The position numbers and the translations under genes were made by a program. Below are positions 49,775 to 63,400 of a DNA stretch of 64,000 nucleotides, piece by piece. Where the stretch lies: the NCBI RefSeq assembly GCF_000247815.1, contig NC_021681.1:17513040-17577039 (forward strand), written 5' to 3'. Positions within the stretch are counted from its first letter, which is position 1; the number at the start of each line of letters is the position of its first letter. The stretch comes from Ficedula albicollis. Its lineage: Eukaryota > Chordata > Aves > Passeriformes > Muscicapidae. Under the pieces are notes generated by a model that was not told the DNA's origin, searched no databases, and saw only the letters and a program-made list of their open reading frames with translations.

Positions 49775-52700
49775 CTAAGCAGACACGTTGACATCCCTGA
49801 GTGAAATGGCACCATTTGTGGCCTCTGAGACTTTGTCCTCAAGCACCATTGCTGGTGTGTCTGTAGTGACTGCTGTAGTGTCTATGGCAGGAAGTGGATT
49901 CAAGCCCTGGGATAAGATCTGTTGGATCGTTTTCCGCAAATTGGGGTGCAGCTGGTTCTGGGTCTGGTAAAAAATTTCTAAGGCAAAAGACTTGAGGGTG
50001 CCAGTGCAAAGGTCCTCATAAAGTGGAATTGTGTACATCCGAGACATCTACAAAAAAGGAAAACAAGATAAAAACACTACAATAAAAGTCAAGAAGTTAA
50101 GCTCTTCTACAGCTACACTCCAGGTAACTGAGTAACTTCAGACTGGAGACAAGCAACATGTTTCTTTGAAAGACAGATGAGTCTATTCTAAATCTGATGC
50201 AAGGATTTTTATGAATGGTAATAAAAAAAAAATCTGCTCTCTGAGACTGAGCTACTCCCACAAATAATAGAACTATTTTTAAAGGCCAAATAGAAGAGGC
50301 CACACTGAACACATGCATTAACGTTTTGCTCCTGCACAATAACAACTACTAAAAAGAACACGATGAGCCCTAGCCTTGCTTGAAGTGTAAATATTCAAAC
50401 AATCACATGATTTAGTAGTGTCAAAACCTGTCTGGAAAAGCCAGGGCTGCTACAAAGCAATACATAAAATGCATGGGGCAGAGCTGGAACAAGGGTATGG
50501 AGTCAGGCTAGAAAAGCAGAGATTATCTGTAGGCATTTGAAATTACATCTGCCCATTCCTCCCCACCGCTAGCAGGTGAGCCATGCTCAGCCCCTTTGCA
50601 ACACACCTGGGCTACACTTGGCCAGGAAGCAGAGGTTCCAAGGTCTTTCACGTCGCATGTCTCATGCACATGTCTCATGCACTGAGAGGTGCAGTGATTT
50701 TAATCCAGCAGTTAGTACCTGGTTTTCCAAGAAGCGACGGACTTTGTAAAGGTCTGGATAATAGTCATTTCGGACTACAATCTGCAACCAGCGGATACGG
50801 ATTTCTGCATTCATGGAGTCCAGCTGAGAGGAGTAACATTCCGAGAGCTTTTTTATCACCTCTGAAAAGGGCACATACACAGAGAAAGATCTATGAACTA
50901 TTTTGTCAATTTTGAGGGTCATTGCATAATAACAATTCATAAAATCACAGAATCATAGAATCCATTGGGATAAGAAAGACTTTTGAAGATCACCCATTTC
51001 AATCCCTCTGCCATGGCCTGGGACATCAACCTGACTTCACCTGAATTATAATGTCAACCAGAGGTAGGGATCTTTAGAATTCAATCAACTATTCCAGGGA
51101 TAATTTTCTATTATCCTTGTAAGAGTTCTCACCATGTGGCAGTGGTGATCCATCCAGCAATCTGTCCAGGAAAAGCACAGTTTGGAACGTTCTCCATTTA
51201 GTGAGGTCAACGCTGCTGGCAGCAGCAACAGAGTCCAGAGGCTCTGTGGTCCAGAGTTTGAAGAGTGTCTCCACTGGTCTGGTCAGACTGGATCCCTGAG
51301 ATAAGTCTGGCTCAGCTAACGGAGGTCCTGTAGCATTGAGCCAACGTTCAAACTCCAGTCCTGGAATGAGGAGCACCAAAAATGAGGAGCAGAGATCTCT
51401 GCAGGTGGCTTGGCTGCCTCGAAGTTCAGGACCGCTTCTAGCACAGTTAAGAGCGGTTCTAACAGCAACCAATAGTTACAGTGACACAACAGCCTTAGCA
51501 GCCTCATTGGGATAACCTATGGAACACCTGGAAGAGTGCCAGCAACACCTCTCCAAACCTCACTGTGAGTTTCCTAGAGCTCAACAGTACAGGAAGTACA
51601 AGAAACACACATGCCCTTAAGGTAGCCAGGCTGACAAGTACCTATGTTCAATTTATGCTCTAATATTTGTGTGCCTGCATTTCTGTCTCAGAATTCTGAG
51701 GAAGACTGGCAAATATGGAGAAAATCCACTTTATAAAATAAAAATATATATATTTATAAAATAAAAGGAGGTGAGACAGCTCACTAAACCCCTCCTATCC
51801 ACCAGTAAACCCAAGTAATTTATATTTATTTATGCAACTAATAATAAAAAAAAAGTTTCTTCACAAGTAGCAGAGCCTGCTTTCCAGCTCTTCCTCTTGA
51901 CCTTTTACCACCTCTGTACTTTCCTAACCCTTGGCAATACTTCCTGTTCCACACCATCTACACTGAAACTTCTATCTTCTGCATCCCCTGAATATGAGCC
52001 AGGCAAAAATTAGCAAATTCTGTGGTTAACTAGTTAGCCTACCAGCAGGCCAAATAAAACACAGAACACTGAGCTCATGCTGCAGCTTTTCCCACAGTAA
52101 ACTCTTTCATGTACACCTCTCCACAGGCAGTTTCCTCTCCACAAAGCCTGCAGGCACCCAGTATCCTTAAGAGTTGCTCTCTGCCAGTCTGGTTTAAATT
52201 GACCAATGGGTTCAATAGCTCCTTCAAAGCCTGCAGGCACCCAGTATCCTTAAGAGCTGCTCTCTGCCAGTCTGGTTTAAAGTGACCAATGGGTTCAATA
52301 GCTCCTCAACCCTTGGCAATACTTCCTGTTCCACACCATCTACACTGAAACTTCTATCTTCTGCATCCCCTGAATATGAGCCAGGCAAAAATTAGCAAAT
52401 TCTGTGGTTAACTAGTTAGCCTACCAGCAGGCCAAATAAAACACAGAACACTGAGCTCATGCTGCAGCTTTTCCCACAGTAAACTCTTTCATGTACACCT
52501 CTCCACAGGCAGTTTCCTCTCCACAAAGCCTGCAGGCACCCAGTATCCTTAAGAGTTGCTCTCTGCCAGTCTGGTTTAAATTGACCAATGGGTTCAATAG
52601 CTCCTTGCAGGGATGGACACATGGCAAGATAACATGAGTCTCATTTCTTTAAGAAAGTGAGATAATAAGCACCTGGTAGACCACAGACCTTCCACAAATC

Positions 52701-55700
52701 CACCAACAGCTACAAATAGGGGATACAAGAAAAAGTGAAACATTCTGGAAGATTTTATATGTATGGGTAGGATCTTGGGGAAGTTACAGTTCTCAAAGCA
52801 TGCTTTCTGTTACTAAAATAGATGACATTTCAAAGTGCATTTTCCCTGCATTTAAGCATGTGTAAATCTCACAAGCACTGATCATTCTGTCTGCAGACTG
52901 AAAGAGGAGTTAACGAGAAAGTTAACCAAGAGACACTCAGCTAATTAATGCCAAAACGCTCAGCAATTTCAGAGGTTCTCATTCCCCAACTCAGAGGCAG
53001 TAACCACAAATTCTGTCAAGAACATGTGGTTGTTGCCGAACTATTCTGTTTGCCTTAGCATTTCCTTGTGCATCCTCCAAGCCAAGCACAAAATTTACCA
53101 TCCAGGTTTTCTACAGTATTTACAGTTAACTTACTAAATCTCCTACCTGCTTTGCTCTCAACACATTGCTCTTTCAGCTCTGGAAAAAAATTCAGGAAGG
53201 AATCCAGAAGATCTTGAGCCACAACGCTGGTAAATTTATACTTCTCAATGTAGGCCTAAAATAGCAAAATGTTCAAATTATGACTAAGAGCAAGACAGCT
53301 TCCTTTTGATGTAGAACCATTGCATGCCACAACAATAACCACAACAAAAATACAAACATAAGAGTAGGAACAATTACTTGAAGGTTTAAAAAAAATTAAG
53401 AAAAATATTATCCCTCCTCACCAAGTTAAATAAAAAAGAACCATAACAAGGAAAAAAAATAGTAGCTGCAAATACATTGGCAGCATGTATTTCATTTCAT
53501 AATTTCATTTTCCTTTTCCAAAACAAGGAATAGCTGAATATTTTCTATAGGTTTTGCAAGTGTGCCTTCAGGCACTGACCTGCCCCAATATAGTAACCCA
53601 TACCCTTTGTCACCCTGGTTAAAAAACTCCAAGTTAACACTTCTTAGTAGTGAATTGAGTCACATCTTTCCAGTCACAGGCAATCTGTGTTGGAACAGCC
53701 TTCTAATTACTTGGAGCACAGAACAAGAGATAACAAAAATATACTACTACACTGTATCTAGCACCTCATAAGCTCAGAATCTCAGAAATCTTGTAGAAAG
53801 ATTCATGTAGGTCAGCAGACAGGCCCACAACATTTTCCACCTCAGACACACTTGTACTCAACTTTAACCTTAACAATTAGCCATAGTGAAAGAATCTGTG
53901 GAAAAAAAAACTCAAACAACAACAACAAAAAATCAGCTCTAAATCAAGACAACACATATTTACACTCACTCTTAGGAAGGAGTCAAAGTGTCTGGGGTCT
54001 CCACAGAGCTGGGACAGGTAGTAAACAAAGCAGTAGCCTTTCTCATAGGTGAAGAGGTTCATTAAATTACTGGGATTTACACCTGAAAGGAGAAGACAAC
54101 ATGACAGGAAACTAATGAGGAGAGTGATTTCCAGCCTGAGTTATACAGAGACCATCAAGGTGAGACATAGTGACTTAAAAAAAACTAAGCTTGTTGTCAG
54201 TACATTTAAGTTACTGAAGTAAATTAAACAGATGCAGTCCAAAGACACGGCCTGAAAATATATATTTTTTTAAAATCAATCATTGTAAGGTAAATAGTAA
54301 CTCCCAATGGAATAAGTCACTTCAGACTAGAGGTCACTGAAAGCAGATCTGGAACTTGAAAACAAATCCTTCTTTCCTTTTTTCAGTGCCAGGTTCTGGG
54401 AATCACCATACCATAAATTTTCAAAGATATCAATATAAGGTAATCACCACTTGCTCCTTTTTTGAGGCTTTCAACATATGCTTTTCCATTCCATTTGACT
54501 CCAATATCATCTCCACTTGCATTTTAGGTTATTTATCATCTAGATACTTGAATACTGTTTCAACCACCCAACTGTCACCACAGAACTAGAGAACTACCAG
54601 TGAAGGAGATAGGTAAATCTGGAGTGCAGTCATGCATCTGGCTCAGGGAATAACCAAACAGCCTCTGCACAGCTCAACTTAGAGCAAGTACCTGTTTATC
54701 TGCATGCTAAATACATACATGAACACATAAAGAGGAACACTGAATAGCAGAGGATTTTATATTATGCTTCCAAATATTTCCATTTTAAAATGCTTTATAT
54801 TACATATCCAGAATTTCAAACCCACATAGCTTTCAAGGCAGATTTTCACATTCTTTCTACTCAATAAGTCTGTTCTTACACAGAACAATATCTATAAAGA
54901 TGAGTTATCCAACCTTGAAAAAAGCTTGAAAGCAAAGCTTCTTTGCTTATTTTTAGACTGGTTTACAAACCTGGGGATTTTTGTTTTTTTTTCCATAAAG
55001 GACATGTAAATATTAGTCCTTTTTTGTCAATATTCCATCATGGTGTATAATTTTGTGTAAAGCAGCCTCAGCCAAAAGCAATACCTGGCTCCAGTTTAAC
55101 CTGAAGCTTGCTGACCGGGTTGTCTTCTCCAAGGAGCTTCATCTGTCTGTGGAGAGCATCGAGGCGGAATGCAGTCTCCAAACAAGTGAAGGCAGCTCCT
55201 ACCCCAGAAAGTAACTTGTTAGTTGTGGGAAAATGATCAGCAAAACCTGATCTGTGCAGGACTGGCACAGCAACAAAGTAAAAGCTGTTGCAGGTGCAAA
55301 AGACAGAACAGTGAGACAGAATCACAGTAATGTAATGGCAGAGAAACTTGAGTGCAGAACATCCTTGTAATTAGTAATGGAAGTCAGAGCCTAGCCCAGT
55401 GTACTCTGATCACACATCAGGCTGCACTGAAAAACAAAACAGCATGAAAACTAGGCTAAAGTTTACATCCTTGACCTCATCTCATCAGTTCTTGCAAGGT
55501 AAGGAGAGCAGCACTGAAAGAAGTATTGTATACAGGTAACTTTCAGGGAGAAATCAAGTGCTACAAAAACATACTGTCACTGGTAGAATAGTAGACACAA
55601 TTCCATACTCAATGCCAATGATATTACTAAGAGAAAAGGATTGGATTCGAGTATTTTATTATAGATCCTGTGCATATTCTTAAAGTTTTATCCATCCTAT

Positions 55701-58700
55701 TTGTTTTATGCCTGAAGTATTTTACCTTCCTCTCATTAGAGCTTTTTACAGTTGTGAATGTGTAAGCTACTCCTGTTCTCCCTAACTGCAATGTAGAGCA
55801 TTCCACGCTTTCAAACCAAAGTAGCTGTATTACACTGCCAAGTCAAGAGATCTTTCCTTTGCCCTTGCAGACATTAGAAGCTGCAGAAGAAGGATATTTA
55901 GATTCAGAAGATACTTAACATCCATAAGTATTAACATTTTAACCTTCTTTGCTGAGTTTTTAACGTGAAGATAGAGTTTGTTACATAGATACAACCTCAG
56001 AGTCTCAATGCAACACCCAAATCCTACTAAGCCAAATGTGAATTAAGAACCAGGATACCTTTAGTAAAAAAGAGAACCTGTACGCAACACCCAAATCCTA
56101 CTAAGCCAAATGTGAACTAAGAACCAGGATACCTTTAGTAAACAAGAGAACCTGTACTAGCAGAGAAAGAAGTGGATGTGGAAGCAAGAATTAGGATAAT
56201 TAGCGTTAAGGCAATTACGTCAAGCTACAGAGAGGAGAATTAAGCAAGATCCAAGAGGAGTTGTAGTCAGTGGACTCACATTTCCCTAAACAGTATTATT
56301 GCAAAGATGCCTGTTTACTACCAACAGAAGTTATTCTAGAACTTATGTCAGAAATGTTAAGATTTAGATCAGAGCTTTTTCTTGGAAACAAAATAGAATG
56401 GAGAGAGAGCTTACTAAAGAATTGCACGGGGATAGACGTTTTTCAGTTTCCCAGCAAATGCTCCTTGAAACAACCAGCTCTAGAGACCAGACCAAAATCA
56501 GCAAGGATTTTGTTCTATGTTGGACAGAATAGACTAAGATGATGAACAGGTTGATATCACCTACTCACATTACTGCCATGTATATTGTGACTTAGGACAG
56601 TACTACCCACTGAGAACTACTCAACATAAAACAGCTTCCAAAGATACTATGCATTGATAAAGATAATACGCATTGTAGCATCTCCACAGATGCTCAGAGC
56701 ACTTATTTGCCTAAACTTGTCATCAGGTCATGTCCAAAAACAATGTACATTAAAAAAAAGCAAATGCTTTCTTCTAAACATTTTTGCTGCCAAGATTTCT
56801 AGGAACTTTTCTAAGACTGTTTACAATGAATGCTATAGAAAACACATGGAACTGGCTTTTAAGAACATAACAGGACAAACCAGAAAAGCATACATTCCCA
56901 TTATTCACTTCAACAACAAGCCAATTAAACTTAAAAGCAAGAGGAATAATTTACTACTTATGTATTCTAAAGACAGCACCAAAAAACTGACCCGTGAAAT
57001 TCACTGACACAAGCAAAGGCAGGGCTTACAATCCTGCAGGAAGCCTCCAGCACATAAACAGCTACATAAATCTGTGATTTCTTTTTTAGTGCTTCTGCCA
57101 TCATTCTTTTTAACAACAGGCAGCTACTAACTGGTCAGAATTAAAAGAGCACGAGTTCAGAGGACAGTTATTTCATAATATAACTGTGATGAGATTTCTT
57201 ACATCTTTCTCTGAAGCATCCTCTGTTCATCTTGCTCTGACATATCAACACCTCCTGGTACCCACCAGTAGTTCCAAGTCCCCACAGCATTGTGCTAACA
57301 CTCCTTACTCAAAGTCCCTGGTACCATACCAGGTATTGAGCCCACTGAAAAATGTCCAACTCTAAATATGCAAGACGTTCAACACCAAGTTTGGGGCTGT
57401 GTGTGGGTGTGCATTCCAGAAATAAAACAAAACCTAACTGAAAACCAGCTCCCTACAGACTTCTGAGCTTCCAAGGCAATGCCCTAAGCAGGCAGCTGGG
57501 AGCTGTGTGAGGAGCAGCACAGGGAGAGGTTTCTGCAGCTGTACCGTAGGTCTCGGTGGTGATGCGGCGCTGCGCGTAGGTGGCCAGGCCCTCGCTCAGC
57601 CACATCTCCTCCCACGTGGCGTTGGTGACCGCGTTCCCAAACCAGCTGTGGGCAACTTCGTGGATGACATCAATGATCAAAAACTCATCGCTCTCCAGAA
57701 TGGAAGAGATGATGAAGGTCAGGCATGGGTTTTCCATGGCAACAATAGGGAAGGATGGAGGAAGAAAAACGATGTCATATCTAAAATTAGGGAGAGGAGA
57801 AAGGAGATGAGTAAGTTGCAGCTAGAAAACACACAGTAACATTTTTCCTTCCAGAAGACACAGTAATATTTTTCTTCCTTTAGGGAAAGCTCACTCTTCT
57901 GAGGCCTTCTTGTGACTTCAAGAACAAACTTTCTAGACCAGCGGTGCCTAATTCTTCTGATCAGAGGATCACAATTTATTTGGTTGGCCAAGGACTTGCT
58001 TAAGTTTGGACTTAGACTTTATAGTCTTTTGATGTGCAGTGGATGCAGCACATTCCAGAAGCACTGTGCTCCCTTCACAACAAAAATTCATCACAAGTTG
58101 TGTATCTGGGATCCACAAAAACTGTTTACACTATGAACAGTAGTGTAACACAGTGTTGAGTCTCCAGAGCCTCCCAGGAAAGAGAGAGGCTAGGAAGCTG
58201 TCAATGAATGAACTGATTTCCTACACATGCAGTGTCAGCAAAATAACTCTAATCTGTCTGTTTCAGAACACAACAGTAATATTTGTTTTGTAAATTTCAG
58301 TACCAGTGATCAGCACTGGCACACTGGGCCACGTTCTCAGATTATTTCAAGCAGTATTTTATAAGTCAACAACAAGGCAATCTTCCTGCTTACCTTTAGT
58401 AAAGAAATAAAGGAAACCTTCGTAAACATTTTCACCCATCCAAAGAGTGAAAATATTCTCTCAAAACCACTCTTTTTTAATACATAGTCAAGCTATTCAA
58501 GAACTATTAATGTTGGTTTGGGGGACCTGAATTCTCAATGAGTCTGTACTGACATTTTCAGTATTCTCAGGCATGCCACAATAAGTGCAGAAATAAATGA
58601 GATAAACAAAACAATCATAAATTTTAAATGGTGTCTGGCCCAGTGCTGGACTTACATTACAAAATACTGTAGTATGAAAAAACCTCATTCCTCAGGAAAG

Positions 58701-60475
58701 TTCCATTGTTTAGAAATCTCCTGTTGTGCCCTGCAAACCAGCTAAAACACCTCCATGCCTCCATAGTCCTCCCTGCCACTTGTGGAGACAAAACTCCAGA
58801 GTCTGTTTTCAACTACTACGATGCTGCCAGTTGAAATGCTAGTTTGCCCTGCTATAGCAAGAAAGCACGATCATTTCTCAATACTGTTTTATTTTGTTCC
58901 CATTGCACATTCCCAGGAGACTGATTAAACTCACCTTCCCCATATATAGGGGCCATACAGACTCTCTGCAGCAGTCAACCAGCGTTCAACAATGCCAGAA
59001 AGCTTGCTGATGGCTGTTGGCAGCAGGCAAGGCTCTGCCCACACTCTGCTCCTGTCAGAAAACAGAAAACATCAGGTGATACTTCAGCAAACTGAATTAT
59101 CTCTTAGGAAAAAAAAATAGCCTGACTGCTTACCACACTTCCATGTATGGTAATAGAGCAAGGAGACCTCCCATCAGACCTGGGCCCTCCTAGACTAATG
59201 CTCCATAGAACATGGCAAGAAATAACCAAAAATCCCTTCAACAAGGCAACTAGAAAGCAGCTGTCATGACTTCAGGGAACAGTAGGCAACTTTTATGAAA
59301 GAGGAACACATCTTTGCCAGTGCAGTGCCATGAATTTCCTTATACCCAACTACACTTCAAGCTCTCTCTGTGCTCACAGCTCATGAACCCAACTGCTCCT
59401 TTATCAATCATTCAACATCTTCACTACTTTACAGTATAAAGCACTGTACAGAGCCATAAAATGCAGAATGAACTCACTGCAAATCTTACCTTGGACCTAT
59501 GTCTGCATGTATAAGGTCTCCAGCCACCAAGGCCACTAGGTAGGCAGGAACTGGATATTCCATGTAAAATTGATAAACACCTTCCTCTTCTAGGTAGGAG
59601 CTTTGGGTGGCACTCATCAACACCTGTATGCCTGCTGGAGCCTGGAAGACCAACATCATACACATCAACTCACCAGATAATCACAGCTGAGTGACTGAAC
59701 CACAAATCTTTGGTTCATTTTCATCTATGCCTGATGACGTACATCACAAACAATCATTTACATGTTGGTTCATTTTCATCTATGCCTGATGACGTAGATC
59801 GCAAACAATCATTTACATAACAAAAAATGTAAGATTTCTGTGAGGTTTTTATACCACAATCTGCCCATACATGAAAACATACCAATCAAAGATATTACTC
59901 ATCCTATGTGCCAGCTGTCCCAAAAGCACCCACATATTATTTCATCTATACAAAATGCAACATTATTCAATGCAGATTACAAATTACTTCAGGTTTTTAC
60001 TTCCAAAAATTGGTACAATACAGTTGAGCATTATCATAAATAACCACTACTGGAAGGGACCAACTAAATTCTCTCTCATATTTGTGTTTCACAATTACTC
60101 TTTCAGCATTAAGTAGAAGGAAGGCGAGACCCAAGAGTGGTAGGCAACCTTTGTGGTACTACCCTAATTCTGTCCCAAGAACCAGAACTGAACCTAAAAA
60201 ATTCAGTATTTTTTATAACACTGAACCACAGTATTTTTACCAGGTGTAAACTGCTAATAATAGCTGAAGTAACTATGCATTCACAGGTTAACAGTAACTA
60301 AGAGTTCCACGAACCATTCCCAGGCACCCCTTACCTTGACAGTAGCTGAGTAGGTGCATTTGACTGCAGGGGTGTCAAAGCAGGGGAAGAAGGAGCGGTT
60401 ACACACCGAGTGTCCCTGTGTGAAGACAAAGGGCTTGGCATTGCCGTATGTCAGCTCTGGATCCAGCCACCAGAT
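49775..60475 (-). CDS. RNPEPL1: Arginyl aminopeptidase-like 1, M1 zinc metallopeptidase (partial: 10 exons, lacks 5' exon)
   Basis: Zinc aminopeptidase of family M1, related to aminopeptidase B and LTA4 hydrolase, removing N-terminal residues from peptides. Exons: 60475-60335, 59641-59490, 59051-58935, 57780-57545, 55198-55085, 54082-53970, 53255-53147, 51360-51133, 50861-50719, 50047-49775. They join in frame to give 541 residues and a stop; the N-terminal exon is beyond the right edge. The zinc site is complete: HEVAH, then 18 residues, then Glu (LSEG), in exon 57780-57545. The same exon has VAMEN, this subfamily's form of the GAMEN exopeptidase motif. The likely catalytic Tyr lies in [10 protein letters not shown] in exon 54082-53970. 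The C-terminal helical domain ends [11 protein letters not shown], as I recall for RNPEPL1. CAPN10 lies downstream in the same orientation, matching human 2q37. No break seen. Confidence 0.94.
50940..51060 (-). mobile_element. CR1 LINE 3' fragment
   Basis: The sequence aatcacagaatcatagaatc, the CR1 terminal octamer repeat in reverse complement, is followed by ttgggataagaaagac and a ctctgccatgg block. It is more diverged than the copy at 28943. It is intronic in RNPEPL1, between exons 51360-51133 and 50861-50719, in minus orientation. Confidence 0.75.
51926..52606. repeat. Tandem duplication, 382/299 bp copies, with nested 83-bp repeat
   Basis: aacccttggcaatacttcct begins at 51926 and 52308. 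The left copy (382 bases) contains an extra 83-base repeat: caaagcctgcaggcacccag occurs at 52142 and 52225. The right copy (52308-52606, 299 bases) has that unit once. The second nested unit differs at a few sites (gagctgc versus gagttgc). The block lies in RNPEPL1 intronic sequence between exons 53255-53147 and 51360-51133. Confidence 0.93.
56010..56157. repeat. Tandem duplication, 74-bp unit, two copies
   Basis: gcaacacccaaatcctacta begins at 56010 and 56084, with two or three substitutions between copies. Intronic in RNPEPL1. Confidence 0.92.
59711..59820. repeat. Tandem duplication, 55-bp unit, two copies
   Basis: tggttcattttcatctatgc begins at 59711 and 59766, with two substitutions (gtacatcac versus gtagatcgc). 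Intronic in RNPEPL1. Confidence 0.92.
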
Positions 60476-63400
60476 CTGTTAAAACATGATGGGAAGAAGA
60501 GGTGAGGGAAACGGAGAACATGACAAGGATGAACTGCCAAAAACAAAACGTGAAATCAAGAGGATTGTGGGGGAGAAGCACCACCTCAGCTGCTCAGCTC
60601 CCCAGATGAACACCTGGCACAAGGCACATTTCCATCTCTAACAATACATCTTTCTTCTCCAGTTTATTTGCTGGGAATGCTCAGAAAAATTTCTTACGGT
60701 CTGAACACTGAGTGGTGACATGCAACATAGTGACTTCCAACTACTCACTATTTCTGTTGTATCAATGTGCTTGGTTAATAAACCCCTAATAAACATCCAA
60801 ACAACCTTCTTCTCAAAGGGAGTACTCTGGACATCTCCATGTTTATAACTCAATATGAACAGGAGTAGAAGGGGTGAGGTAACATAAGCTGAAAAGAAAA
60901 AAAAAAAAACAAACCACCCAAAACAAACCCAAATCCACAAACCAAAAATCTCTGAAGCTGAACAGTGTACACAACATTATCTGTGACCCTGACACTGCCC
61001 TCCTGGCTAAAGCATCAAACATTTTGACACTATGCAAAAAAGTCAGTATATGTAAGAAATATCTGGTCAAGGACACTGAAGGCCCCTTTTTACAGAATGG
61101 ATAAGGAGATTCTGGGTGGTCACAAAAGAAAAGCCAACAAAACACACCACTGAGCATGTCAATTTTCAGTACCAAACAGCAAATAAATCATAAGTCAGAC
61201 CCTCAGCAAATAATTAAAATAGATTAAGAATAATAAGAAAAAATCCAATTATTTGCCTTTTGGTCTTTCTGTTTCAAAAGTTTGTGCTTTCACATGCCCC
61301 CTGCCTCCAACTTTGAAGAGTAGGAGCAATTTTAAATAAGGATTTCCTTGTAACCCTAGAACTCTGGAGCTGAACTTTGATGGAAAATATAAAATATTGT
61401 GAAATTTGTAATAAAACTGGAACCACTAGAAGTCTTGGAAACAGTCAAGCCCAAGGAATAAAACGTCTGAGTCTGCTGAATTCTTAGATCAAAGCAACCA
61501 ATAAATCTGAGATCAGGGAACAGCAGTTAGTGCAAATACTAGCTCAGTTCTGGTCCTCAAGGAGTAGGAATGAAACACAGAAGAGAAGCCTGGGTACCAA
61601 GTCTGTTCATGTTTTAACAACATATTACAACATTGTCTCCTAGTTAACTTTTGGAAGTTAGAGTTTCCTCTCTCTCCGTCTGTCCTATAAGGTTACTTTT
61701 TGATACCTTCTTCCCTTGCCTTTAGGCCCTTTCCCTCAGATGCCAGTGTGCTCCTCTCCCAAATCATCCACTGGAGCAGCACCCCCGGGGATCAGTGAAA
61801 GGTGAGGATAGGAAACACACAGTCAGCAGCTTTCAGCTATTCCCATGGAGTCTCACACTTCTGCTGGCAAATGCCTGGGGTTTTTTAGGTGGGAGAAATT
61901 ACAAAAGTAAAAACCTTTATCAAGAAGTAAAATTAATCTCTTGCAATTTGTTTTAAGATTATTCTCTTCTATTTCAAGTCTGTAGGGCCAGAAACAAGCT
62001 TAAAGCAGGACTTCTGAGGACACCTTTCTGTTTATATCCATGTGCAGCATTTCAGTGTAGCACTCACTGCCCACAGCCCTGGGTCACAGCCAGGGGCACT
62101 TACATAGTTACAGATTTCTGCTACATTTCTCATGGATACCTGCTTTTCACACAATGAGTATCATTTCTGCAATGCCACGTTATGGAACTGGAGACAGCTG
62201 TTCCAGAAGGCATTTGAGGACATATGTCTCATTACCCACTAATAACTAGTAACTTCCACCCAGAACACATATTTACAAAAATATGAAGGTGATGTATTTT
62301 CATACAGGGTAGTAGTTTTCTAACAATTCAGGGAAGAGGCTCAGAAATTAAATTTCACAGATCTGCCCCAATGCCTTTTAAAAACACTCCTCTGATCAGT
62401 GGTTTTGTGCTTGCATCACAGTCCGAATTCCAATCTGTATCAGCTGGCCCTGACGAAGATACTCATCTTCAAAATATTGTTTCCTTTGGTTTTTGAGAGA
62501 CAGAAGAGGCTAACAAAGAAAACAGAGAGATAAGGCACCACCACACCTAAGTTGCAACACTTGAGTAGGAAGGAAAAAGGGCTGACAGACGCCTTTACAG
62601 CAGAGAGATAAGGGGAAGTTCTCCCTAAGCAGTGCAGGAGGAAAACATAAGCAGGAAGGGAAAGGGAACCAAGAGTTGATTCTTGTTTACAAGAAACTCC
62701 ATAAATTAAGGACAACTTCTTTGCAACCAGTCCTGCTTTATTTGACATTTGGTTGAAGTTAAGCGAAACACCATCCCCACAAGCCAAGAGGGAAAATATT
62801 TGCAGAGGATGAAGTATTTTTTCCCCTGTTTTCTAATGTCTGCAGCTACATGGCAAGCCTCTGTCTCACTTTCCAGACATACTTGGAACAATGATGAAAG
62901 TTATCCTGAAACAATATAAATAGATCTGTAATATAAATAGACCAGGCAATGCTGCTGGACAGAGGCAGGGCTATGGACTGGGGGAAATGAGTATAAGCAG
63001 CATCCCAGAAAGGAGTGCAAGGCTCAGGGTACTGCTGGGGTGGGTGGAGCATAGGGACAGAGCAGTATTTGGGGCTGTATCATCTACTCCACATCCAAAA
63101 TCCTCCTCCACTTCCCCTTGGGAAATACACATGACATCATCATCATGCTCTTCATTTTTATCTAGCTTTTCATATACAAGAAAGCTATTTCACACATTAA
63201 AGCCGTTCTGTGGCACATTTCAATTAAAAAGACATGCTTGATTCCTCTGCTGAACAAAGGCTTTGGGCAGCCCAGGCTTTCCCCTGCCCACATACTGCAA
63301 AGAAGCTCACACTTTATAAGGCACCTGCCAAGAGTATAATTTTTATTGACTTAGATCATAATCTTTTCCCCAAATCTGGCAAATGACAAAGGCAATTAGC

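Noticed and set aside
51926..52606. Repeat series resembling a CRISPR-like or satellite array
   Set aside because: Only two or three copies, with no regular spacer pattern, in an intron of a vertebrate gene. It is a nested tandem duplication.
57935..58060. Possible DNA-transposon end (ccagcggtgcctaattc and following bases)
   Set aside because: The first bases recall hAT-type termini, but I could not find a matching second end or target-site duplication.
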